Below, in pieces: positions 6,072-12,825 of a stretch of DNA of 12,825 nucleotides. The DNA comes from Clostridia bacterium (GTDB taxonomy: Bacteria > Bacillota > Clostridia > DSM-8532). Each line of letters opens with the position of its first letter. The stretch's first letter is position 1. A program made the position numbers and the translations under genes. Location: the NCBI GenBank assembly GCA_026418215.1, contig JAOABT010000600.1, positions 1-12,825 of the forward strand, written 5' to 3'. A model generated the notes under the pieces. The model made no database searches, was not told where the DNA came from, and saw only the letters and a program-made list of their open reading frames with translations.

Positions 6072-7545
6072 CAAAGACCCCCTGGATGTTATTCAAAAGC
6101 TTGCCAACGAGCTCTTTATGGAAGAGAAGCTGGGTATACCTTTAGGTTCCTATGATGAGCTTAATAGCATGGCCTCCAAGTCACAATCCCTGCCGCAAAG
6201 CTTTAAGGAAGCCCCCGGCATCACGCAGGCTGCCCGGGCCGTGGAAACCTCCGAAGGTGCCTACTATTTCCTAAGACATTTGATTGCTACAGGTGGCAGT
6301 GACGGCTTCAAGCAGCAGAACACCAGACTCAATGATGATCTTGACGTTGAGGCCATAAGAAAGGATTTCCCCATCCTACATAAGCGCCTTAACGGAAGAA
6401 CACTTGTATGGCTTGATAACGGGGCAACGACCCAAAAGCCCGCCTGTGTGATGGATAAGCTGAACGATTATTATAGAAACTATAACTCCAACGTACACAG
6501 AGGGGCCCATACGCTATCAAAGCTCTCAACACAGGCCTATGAGAAGGCACGGGAAACCATCAGGGACTTTATAGGAGCAACAGCATCGGAAGAAATCATC
6601 TTTGTGCGCGGTGCCACAGAAGCCATCAATCTGGTTGCTGAAACGTATGGCCGCATGGTTGTAAATGAAAATGATAAAATCCTGGTAACACAAATGGAGC
6701 ACCACTCGAATATCGTGCCCTGGCAAAGCCTCGCCAGGGAAAAGGGGGCTACCCTGGAAGCCATCCCCTTTGATGACCGCGGAGACCTTCTCTTGGAAGA
6801 ATACGAAAGGCTTCTGACGCCAAACACCAAAATTGTTGCCTTGACCCATGTCTCCAATGTTCTAGGGACTGTCAACCCTATCAGGAAGATGATCGAGATG
6901 GCCCGCGAGCACGGCGCCTGCGTGCTTATCGACGGCGCACAGTCAGCGCCCCACCTTGCGGTTGATGTCCGGGAGCTGGACTGTGATTTCTTTGTTCTTT
7001 CGGGGCATAAGGCCTACGGCCCGACGGGCATAGGCGTTCTCTATGGCAAGAAGAGCCTTCTCGAGAAGATGCCACCCTGGCAGAAGGGCGGCGGCATGAT
7101 CAAGCAGGTCAGCTTTTCCAAGACAGTCTACAATGGACTTCCTCATAAATTTGAGGCGGGGACTGGCAATATAGCTGACGCCATTGGGCTTGGAGCCGCC
7201 ATCGAGTATATGAAGGGCATAGGCATGCGCCGTATCGAGCAATATGAGAAGAACCTGACAGACTATGCCATGGATGCTCTTTCGCAGATACGCGGGCTTA
7301 AGCTCATTGGCACCTCCCAATATAAAACCTGCGCTCTTTCCTTTATACTGGATGGCTATTCGCCTGACAGGGTGGCTCAGCATCTGAATACTCAAGCCAT
7401 AGCCGTCCGATCGGGCCACCACTGCGCCCAGCCCGCACTCCAGAGGTTTGGCCTGGAAAGCAGTGTACGTGCATCTATTGGCGTGTACAATACCTATCAG
7501 GAGATCAGAGAGCTTACGGATGCCTTACTGAAGTTAAGTCACTAA
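6058..7545 (+). CDS. Encapsulin-cargo cysteine desulfurase (SufS-type)
   Basis: A 495-residue PLP enzyme that takes sulfur from L-cysteine, leaving alanine and an enzyme persulfide. From about residue 96 (LDVEAIRKDFPILHKRLNGR) it is a complete group II (SufS/CsdA-like) desulfurase. The PLP lysine is Lys318 in SGHKAYGPTG and the catalytic cysteine is Cys456 in RSGHHCAQP. MEHHSNIVPW and DGAQSAPH are also present. The first 95 residues are an extension absent from ordinary SufS. They contain a short amphipathic stretch (DPLDVIQKLANELF), a low-complexity part rich in Ser and Gln, a YYFLRHL segment near 69-75 and a hydrophilic linker. In known family 2A systems such a domain directs the enzyme into the shell, though the one in the cyanobacterial protein is longer. 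The ATG lies inside the encapsulin gene, after AGAGGTGGG at 6041-6049, so translation is probably coupled. No sufBCD, sufU or iscU lies nearby. Confidence 0.93.
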   Translation: MNTVNKDPLDVIQKLANELFMEEKLGIPLGSYDELNSMASKSQSLPQSFKEAPGITQAARAVETSEGAYYFLRHLIATGGSDGFKQQNTRLNDDLDVEAIRKDFPILHKRLNGRTLVWLDNGATTQKPACVMDKLNDYYRNYNSNVHRGAHTLSKLSTQAYEKARETIRDFIGATASEEIIFVRGATEAINLVAETYGRMVVNENDKILVTQMEHHSNIVPWQSLAREKGATLEAIPFDDRGDLLLEEYERLLTPNTKIVALTHVSNVLGTVNPIRKMIEMAREHGACVLIDGAQSAPHLAVDVRELDCDFFVLSGHKAYGPTGIGVLYGKKSLLEKMPPWQKGGGMIKQVSFSKTVYNGLPHKFEAGTGNIADAIGLGAAIEYMKGIGMRRIEQYEKNLTDYAMDALSQIRGLKLIGTSQYKTCALSFILDGYSPDRVAQHLNTQAIAVRSGHHCAQPALQRFGLESSVRASIGVYNTYQEIRELTDALLKLSH

Positions 7546-7551
7546 ACACGG

Positions 7552-7584
7552 TAGAGGGCCGCAGCAAATCGCTGCGGCCCTCTA
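7552..7584 (+). terminator. GC-rich hairpin after the encapsulin operon
   Basis: Fourteen perfect pairs (7552-7565 with 7571-7584) around the loop AAATC begin 6 bases after the cysteine desulfurase stop. The stem is very GC-rich, with a TAGAGGGCCGCAGC arm. It is followed by AAATGTTT rather than a T-run on the plus strand, and there is no T-run for the minus strand either. It probably marks the 3' end of the operon, as a weak terminator or a barrier to exonucleases. Confidence 0.6.
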
Positions 7585-7773
7585 AAATGTTTAACATCAT
7601 TGAAAAGTACAAGTTAAGAAGCTAAATCACGGCCTTCTGCTCCGGATACTCTTGAGCGCCGATAACCAACGGTGAATATACAAAAATCACTACGCTGCAA
7701 GATAAAAAACTTGAGGGCATAGAAAGCTAAAAGGGATTAATAAATAGAACTGCTGAGAAAACTAAAACGCATC
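7585..7773. other. Intergenic stretch without a recognised gene
   Basis: This is most of the 302-base gap between the cysteine desulfurase and galU genes. It is A-rich, carries only very short open frames without ribosome binding sites, and shows no hairpin, repeat or RNA gene that I can support. The last part of the gap holds the galU promoter. Confidence 0.5.
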
Positions 7774-7802
7774 TTAACGAGAGGAATTTTCAGTGATATA
7801 AT
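7774..7802 (+). promoter_or_regulatory. Sigma-A promoter of galU, extended -10 type
   Basis: TTAACG at 7774-7779 (4 of 6) and a perfect TATAAT at 7797-7802 are 17 bases apart. TG at 7794-7795 makes a TGnTATAAT extended -10. The start would be near 7809, about 39 bases before the galU ATG. This is the best promoter in the window. Confidence 0.8.
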
Positions 7803-7847
7803 TTGAATGATAGACTAAAACCAGTATTTGCTAAAAGGAGATAGATT

Positions 7848-8714
7848 ATGAAGGTAAGAAAGGCGATTATTCCTGCAGCGGGCCTTGGAACAAGATTTTT
7901 GCCTGCAACAAAAGCACAGCCCAAGGAAATGCTGCCTATCGTGGATAAGCCGACTATACAATATATTATTGAAGAGGCTATCGCTTCAGGCATAGAAGAT
8001 ATTCTCATTATCACCGGCCGTGGAAAACGCGCCATTGAAGACCATTTTGACAGATCGCTCGAGCTCGAGGAAGAGCTCCGAAAGAAGGGACAGGAGGAGC
8101 TCTTGGCCCAGGTGCGCGAGATCGCAAACCTGGTGGACATTCACTATATCCGTCAAAAGGAGCCCAAGGGCTTGGGTCACGCCATTCACTGTGCCAAGGC
8201 CTTTATTGGAAACGAGCCCTTTGCCGTTCTTTTGGGTGACGATATTGTAGACGCGGAAAAGCCCTGCCTCAAGCAGATGATCGAGGTTTACGACGAGTAC
8301 CGAACCACCATTTTAGGCGTTCAGCATGTGGCGGCTGAGGATGTCTCAAAGTATGGTATTGTGTCGGGAAAAGAAGTAGACGAGAGAATCTTCAAGGTAA
8401 AAACGCTGGTAGAAAAGCCGGAACGCGATCAAGCGCCTTCGAATCTTGCCATTCTCGGACGCTACATCATCACACCGACCATATTCCAGTATCTTGAGCG
8501 TGCAAAGCCCGGCAAGGGCGGAGAAATTCAACTCACAGATTCGCTCTGCGACCTTGCAAACAAAGAAGCCATGTATGCCTATGACTTTATCGGAAGGCGC
8601 TATGACGTTGGAAATAGATTAGGATTCCTTGAGGCGACTGTTGAGTTTGCACTCAAAAGAGAAGACCTCAAAGGTGAATTCGAGGCCTACTTAAGAAGCG
8701 TTTTAGATCGTTAA
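7848..8714 (+). CDS. galU: UTP-glucose-1-phosphate uridylyltransferase
   Basis: A 288-residue nucleotidyltransferase that makes UDP-glucose from UTP and glucose-1-phosphate, feeding surface polysaccharides, glycolipids and galactose metabolism. The N-terminal nucleotide-binding loop PAAGLGTRFLPATKAQPKEM covers residues 9-28. The metal-binding aspartate is Asp131 in LLGDD. VEKP, GRYIITPTIF, GEIQLTDSL and the C-terminal GRRYDVGNRLGFLEATVEFAL are all characteristic of GalU. Length is typical (about 290). The ATG at 7848 follows AAAAGGAGA. It has its own promoter and no neighbour on the same strand. It converges with mecA, with only 14 bases between the two stop codons and no clear terminator in the gap. 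Confidence 0.96.
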   Translation: MKVRKAIIPAAGLGTRFLPATKAQPKEMLPIVDKPTIQYIIEEAIASGIEDILIITGRGKRAIEDHFDRSLELEEELRKKGQEELLAQVREIANLVDIHYIRQKEPKGLGHAIHCAKAFIGNEPFAVLLGDDIVDAEKPCLKQMIEVYDEYRTTILGVQHVAAEDVSKYGIVSGKEVDERIFKVKTLVEKPERDQAPSNLAILGRYIITPTIFQYLERAKPGKGGEIQLTDSLCDLANKEAMYAYDFIGRRYDVGNRLGFLEATVEFALKREDLKGEFEAYLRSVLDR

Positions 8715-8728
8715 AGGGGTATTCAAGG

Positions 8729-9358
8729 TTAACCCTTAAGCCGGGCAAAGAAGGGAATGGCATTTTCAGCCATAAGCTGCTTGCCGTATTCGTTCAAATA
8801 GCCTTCAAAGAAGTCCACATTCTGCATTTTATCGGCATATTCGCTGATAACGCCGTCAAATTGCTTTTGGTTGTGGATGTTCCCTTCAACGGCTGACAAA
8901 ACAAGGTAATAGGTGCCGTCAAGGCTGTAAGCCTTGCTTCTACCCTTGTAGAGGTGGCTGATGGCCGAGCACAGGAAGCACAGGTCGTCAAAGCCCTCGA
9001 CCGCATAAATTTGCAGTGTGGAACAGACCTTGGCGGTTTTCTTCTTGATGGCCAGGTCCTTCTTCCTATAGCGATTCTTGATGAACTTCTGAATGGATTC
9101 GAACTCGCTTTCCTCTTCCATTCGGGTAATGGTAATGACAAAGCCGTGGTCGACATCGGACACGGCTTCTATGCAAAGCTGCGATTCCTGGGCTTCAAAG
9201 CCAAGCTCAATTTCGGCCTGCTCCATGAGGTCCCAGAAAAGCTCCTGAGTTTCAGGCGAGCTATAGTTAAACGAATCCAGATCGATATCCCGCTCTTCAA
9301 GATCGTCATACGATACGAAAATCCTTATTTTGTTTTCGCCGACTCGTTCAATTCTCAT
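8729..9358 (-). CDS. mecA: MecA-type adaptor protein for ClpC
   Basis: A 209-residue acidic protein of the MecA/YpbH family. These adaptors activate ClpC and hand substrates to the ClpCP protease; in Bacillus subtilis the targets include ComK and regulators of competence and stress. The N-terminal domain (MRIERVGENKIRIFVSYDDLEERDID, then ELFWDLMEQAEIELGF) matches the substrate-recognition half. A charged linker around residues 90-108 (RYRKKDLAIKKK) leads to the ClpC-binding C-terminal half (FDDLCFLCSAI, YYLVLSA, LNEYGKQLMAENAI). Length is close to the usual 210-220. The start at 9358 has GGAAAG upstream on the minus strand. Which proteins this organism's MecA delivers cannot be told; the competence label should not be taken literally outside Bacilli. 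Confidence 0.87.
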   Translation of the reverse strand: MRIERVGENKIRIFVSYDDLEERDIDLDSFNYSSPETQELFWDLMEQAEIELGFEAQESQLCIEAVSDVDHGFVITITRMEEESEFESIQKFIKNRYRKKDLAIKKKTAKVCSTLQIYAVEGFDDLCFLCSAISHLYKGRSKAYSLDGTYYLVLSAVEGNIHNQKQFDGVISEYADKMQNVDFFEGYLNEYGKQLMAENAIPFFARLKG

Positions 9359-9436
9359 TATTCTTTCCTTTTCTAAGTCCAGGCGGGTACAAATTCTTCA
9401 AAGCTGTTATTTTACCTGTCCTTTCTGGACATCCTT

Positions 9437-9465
9437 AATATATATTATACTGATTGTATCGTCAA
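9437..9465 (-). promoter_or_regulatory. Sigma-A promoter of mecA
   Basis: Read on the minus strand, TTGACG (9465-9460, 5 of 6) and TATATT (9442-9437, 5 of 6) lie 17 bases apart. Transcription would start near 9430, giving mecA a leader of about 72 bases. A TATAAT two bases beside the -10 on the same strand (9449-9444) lacks a properly spaced -35. Confidence 0.65.
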
Positions 9466-9528
9466 AAGAGAAGTAACAAATTATGATATAACGGTACAAA
9501 GTCGCTTTAAAGTTATGCACTTTTCTTA

Positions 9529-9557
9529 TTCCAATAGACTGCTTGTACGTGTATAAT
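9529..9557 (+). promoter_or_regulatory. Candidate promoter for maf-mreBCD
   Basis: A perfect TATAAT at 9552-9557 lies 70 bases before the maf ATG. The -35 partner at the ideal 17-base spacing is TTCCAA at 9529-9534 (3 of 6). It would be divergent from the mecA promoter, with about 60 bases between the two -35 boxes. Confidence 0.5.
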
Positions 9558-9564
9558 TTATGGT

Positions 9565-9599
9565 GGGTTTTGCTAATTTTATACCCATATCAAAAACCC
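9565..9599 (+). repeat. Inverted repeat in the maf leader
   Basis: GGGTTTT at 9565-9571 and AAAACCC at 9593-9599 form a perfect 7-base inverted repeat around 21 bases. It lies just downstream of the predicted transcription start and 16 bases before the AGAGG ribosome site of maf. It may fold in the mRNA leader or serve as an operator. The stem is short, so chance is possible. Confidence 0.3.
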
Positions 9600-9627
9600 T
9601 GGCGGAAATAAACCAAGAGGTAAATCC

Positions 9628-10227
9628 ATGCTAAAGTTAGTGCTAGCTTCAGCCTCACCAAGGCGAATAGAGCTTCTGAAGCAGATTGGGCTTCAGTTTG
9701 ATATAAGACCTGCCAATATCAATGAGGACGCGAAAGATTATTCTGACACCGGGAAATACGCGATGGAAATGTCCCGTCAAAAGGCTATGGTGGTGGCAGA
9801 GGCCCTCCACAAAGAGGCAGCCAAGGAGACCTTTGTCTTAGGTGCCGACACCGTCGTGGGAATCGACGAGCATCTGCTTGGCAAGCCTGCAGATCAGGAT
9901 GATGTACGCAGAATGCTGCTATTGCTTGAAGACAGGTGGCATGAGGTTACCACAGGCATTACACTTGTTAAGGCTGATACTCTGGAGACCATAACCGAAA
10001 AAGAGGTTACACGCGTGAAGTTTTCGACGATGCCCAAGGGCTTTATCGATCGCTATATTGCGTCGGGAGAGCCCTTCGACAAGGCGGGAAGCTACGGCAT
10101 TCAGGGCTTTGGCGGTTTATTGGTTGAACGCATTGAAGGCGATTATTTCAATATCATGGGTCTGCCGCTTTTCAGGCTCTCACGTATGCTGGAAAACCAA
10201 GGCTTTGAGCTTCTTTCATGGATTTAA
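9628..10227 (+). CDS. maf: Maf family nucleotide pyrophosphatase
   Basis: A 199-residue Maf protein, a house-cleaning enzyme that hydrolyses nucleoside triphosphates (dTTP, UTP or modified bases) to monophosphates. The family signature SASPRR is at residues 8-13. The catalytic aspartate is Asp74 in VLGADTVV, followed by GKP at 85-87 and the C-terminal GSYGIQGFGGLLVERIEGDYFN block. The ATG at 9628 follows AGAGG at 9616-9620. It sits directly ahead of mreB, a common order in Firmicutes, where Maf has been linked to septum control. The subtype (dTTP/UTP versus m7GTP) is probably the YhdE-like one, but I cannot settle this from sequence alone. Confidence 0.94.
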   Translation: MLKLVLASASPRRIELLKQIGLQFDIRPANINEDAKDYSDTGKYAMEMSRQKAMVVAEALHKEAAKETFVLGADTVVGIDEHLLGKPADQDDVRRMLLLLEDRWHEVTTGITLVKADTLETITEKEVTRVKFSTMPKGFIDRYIASGEPFDKAGSYGIQGFGGLLVERIEGDYFNIMGLPLFRLSRMLENQGFELLSWI

Positions 10228-11322
<1,095 letters not shown>

Positions 11323-11370
11323 TAAAAATGTTATGTTTGAAAGTAACAGGGGCATAGGGGGGAACCATCC

Positions 11371-12198
11371 TTGCGGAGGATTTTTGCAAACAAGATTTTT
11401 ATTCTTGTCGTGATTGCTGCGCTTCTGCTGACCCTCGCAGCCGTGTCATACAGTGAAAAAAGCGGCGCCAACATTATCGGGAATATTGTCAGTGTTCCCG
11501 CAGCACCGCTTCAACAGGCCTTTACCTTCATGACGGGTAAGGTGAATGATTTCTTTGGCTATTTTGAGGACGTCAAGGCCACCAAGGCTAAGAACGAGCA
11601 GCTTAACAGGAAAATCAGCGAGCTCGAACAGCAGATTCTCGATAATGAGCGCCTCAAGAAGGAAAATAAAGAGCTTCGGGATGCTTTGAATTTTAAGAAC
11701 CAGTATGAGGAATACGATTTTATAGGCTGCAACATTGTCGCCAAGGACCCCGGAAATTGGTTCGATGTTTTCACCATCAACCGCGGCAGCAAGGATAACC
11801 TTTATTCGGACTCTCCGGTCATTACAGCCTATGGTCTTGTGGGAAGGGTTTCCAAGACGGATCTTCTGACCTCCCGCGTGGTGTCCATCATCGACCTGGA
11901 CAGCACCGTCAGTGCACGTCTTTCCAAGTCACGCGATTTAATTGTGGTGCGCGGGGATGTGGAGCTTCGGGGCAAAGGGCTTTGCCGGGCTGATTACATA
12001 CCCCCCAACACCGACGTCATGCCCGGGGATATGATTGAGACCTCCGGCTTAGGCGGTATTTACCCCCAGGGCATCATCATCGGCAAGGTCGTGAAAGTGG
12101 TTAAAAACGAGGGCCAGTACGATTCCTACGCTATCATTGAGCCGGTTGTGGATTTTCAGCGGCTTGAGGACGTTATTGTACTGAAAAAGAAGCCGTAA
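11371..12198 (+). CDS. mreC: Rod shape-determining protein MreC
   Basis: A 275-residue bitopic membrane protein that scaffolds the elongasome and activates PBP2-RodA. There is a short basic cytoplasmic start (MRRIFANK), one membrane helix at about 9-26, a coiled coil at about 60-105 rich in Lys, Glu and Leu, then the periplasmic beta-domains (GNWFDVFTINRGSKDNL, VSKTDLLTSRVVSIIDL, ETSGLGGIYPQGIIIGKV). It begins at a TTG (11371), preceded by a G-run at 11357-11362. No in-frame ATG lies close enough to keep the membrane helix. The gap after mreB is 48 bases, and mreD follows after 16. Confidence 0.94.
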   Translation: MRRIFANKIFILVVIAALLLTLAAVSYSEKSGANIIGNIVSVPAAPLQQAFTFMTGKVNDFFGYFEDVKATKAKNEQLNRKISELEQQILDNERLKKENKELRDALNFKNQYEEYDFIGCNIVAKDPGNWFDVFTINRGSKDNLYSDSPVITAYGLVGRVSKTDLLTSRVVSIIDLDSTVSARLSKSRDLIVVRGDVELRGKGLCRADYIPPNTDVMPGDMIETSGLGGIYPQGIIIGKVVKVVKNEGQYDSYAIIEPVVDFQRLEDVIVLKKKP

Positions 12199-12214
12199 CG
12201 GTTTTGAGGGAATT

Positions 12215-12736
12215 ATGAAGTACAGAATTGCGGCCGCCGTTATTTTGGTCTGGACCGCAGCTTTTTTTCAAAGCACCTTTCTCCAGTATATTGAGATTTT
12301 CTCCATCAGACCCAATCTCCTGATTGTTCTGATGGTTATTGTCGCGCTCTTAAGAAGCCCGGTTGAAAGCGCTGTTATGGCGCTTTGCTTCGGACTTTCC
12401 ATGGATATCCTCATGGGCAAGACCCTGGGCTGGTATGCGCTTTTATTCTTTTTAGTCTCCATCCCCATTTCACTGGTCAACGAAAAGCTTTACCGTGAGA
12501 AGCTTTTGGTTTTATTGTCCTTTACCTTTGCCTCATCCGTCATGATCGAGACCCTGTTTTTTGTGATCATGTTCCTGTTCAGAGGCCTCGGGTATTTTCC
12601 GTTTATCTTTTCCACCATTATTCTTCCGGAGGCAATCTATAACAGTATCCTCATATTACCGCTTTTTAGACCCATTTCAGGAGTATATAATATTCTTGAT
12701 ACCGTGGACAGAAAGAGGAACAGGTTATCAGCATGA
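12215..12736 (+). CDS. mreD: Rod shape-determining protein MreD
   Basis: A 173-residue, highly hydrophobic protein with about five membrane segments. The pattern near residues 32-55 (RPNLLIVLMVIVALLRSPVE, then GLSMDILMG) is the conserved MreD core. It belongs to the elongation complex with MreC, RodA and PBP2. The ATG at 12215 follows GAGGG with a short spacer. Its stop overlaps the start of the next gene by four bases (ATGA), so the two are translationally coupled. Confidence 0.92.
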   Translation: MKYRIAAAVILVWTAAFFQSTFLQYIEIFSIRPNLLIVLMVIVALLRSPVESAVMALCFGLSMDILMGKTLGWYALLFFLVSIPISLVNEKLYREKLLVLLSFTFASSVMIETLFFVIMFLFRGLGYFPFIFSTIILPEAIYNSILILPLFRPISGVYNILDTVDRKRNRLSA

Positions 12737-12825
12737 GCCAGAATGAAAAGAAACATGAGGGTTTGGACCGATACATCATCATTGCCGTGTTTATCATTGC
12801 AGCGGCGGCTGCAATCGTCTATAAC
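12733..12825 (+). CDS. Probable penicillin-binding protein 2, 3'-truncated
   Basis: The frame opens at ATG 12733, overlaps the mreD stop by four bases and runs off the window after 31 codons. The visible peptide is a hydrophilic head (MSQNEKKHEGLDRY) followed by a hydrophobic stretch from about residue 15, which looks like the single N-terminal membrane anchor of a class B PBP. The call rests mainly on position: mrdA (PBP2), the elongation transpeptidase, usually follows mreD in Firmicutes. No catalytic motif is inside the window. Confidence 0.6.
   Translation, partial: MSQNEKKHEGLDRYIIIAVFIIAAAAAIVYN

Noticed and set aside
7587..7720. Tiny open frames in the gap before galU, 12 codons on plus and 32 on minus
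   Set aside because: Neither has a ribosome binding site or a recognisable product; both are within chance expectation.
8715..8740. Terminator between galU and mecA
   Set aside because: Only a five-pair stem (AAGGG with CCCTT) with no T-run can be drawn, and it overlaps the mecA stop codon; too weak to call.

Overview
The window looks like a contig end from a draft genome or metagenome-assembled genome of an anaerobic Firmicute, probably class Clostridia. The evidence is a MecA-type ClpC adaptor, a ybaB-recR pair, a maf-mreB-mreC-mreD-(PBP2) cell-shape cluster, AGGAGG-type ribosome binding sites and sigma-A-like promoters. I cannot place it to genus. The first 23 bases are not biological: they match the end of the Illumina Nextera read-1 transposase adapter, so the first gene is truncated and its apparent start is an artefact.

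Layout. 24-1073: 3' part of a phosphodiester glycosidase (NAGPA-domain) gene. 1122-2087: ROK-family sugar kinase. 2168-3111: ybaB-recR, overlapping by one base. 3149-3265: a promoter followed by a strong intrinsic terminator, then amt-glnK (3391-4944) and a second terminator (4987-5026). 5115-7545: a two-gene operon, 14-base overlap, encoding a family 2A encapsulin shell (SrpI-like, HK97 fold) and a cysteine desulfurase with an N-terminal extension of about 95 residues typical of encapsulin cargo. 7552-7584: GC-rich hairpin. 7848-8714: galU, read toward the convergent mecA (9358-8729, minus). A divergent promoter region (9359-9627) separates mecA from maf (9628-10227), followed by mreB, mreC, mreD and the first 31 codons of a probable penicillin-binding protein 2.

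The most interesting part is 4987-7545. The shell and cargo pair predicts a sulfur-handling protein nanocompartment: the desulfurase, with its catalytic Cys456 and PLP Lys318 intact, would be packed inside the shell and release sulfur from cysteine there. The encapsulin leader holds a 13-pair helix (5039-5051 with 5098-5110) that would bury the whole Shine-Dalgarno sequence in any transcript reading through from amt-glnK. A plausible promoter inside the helix's span (-35 at 5036, -10 at 5059) would give a shorter transcript lacking the 5' arm, with a free ribosome site. This suggests translation depends on which promoter made the mRNA.

A second regulatory point is the amt leader, where promoter, short competing hairpin, terminator and gene are arranged as in transcription attenuation. 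The PII protein beside amt has Thr where the uridylylated Tyr51 of enterobacterial PII would be. The rest of the window is ordinary housekeeping: nucleotide-sugar synthesis, recombination repair, and elongation and cell-shape machinery.
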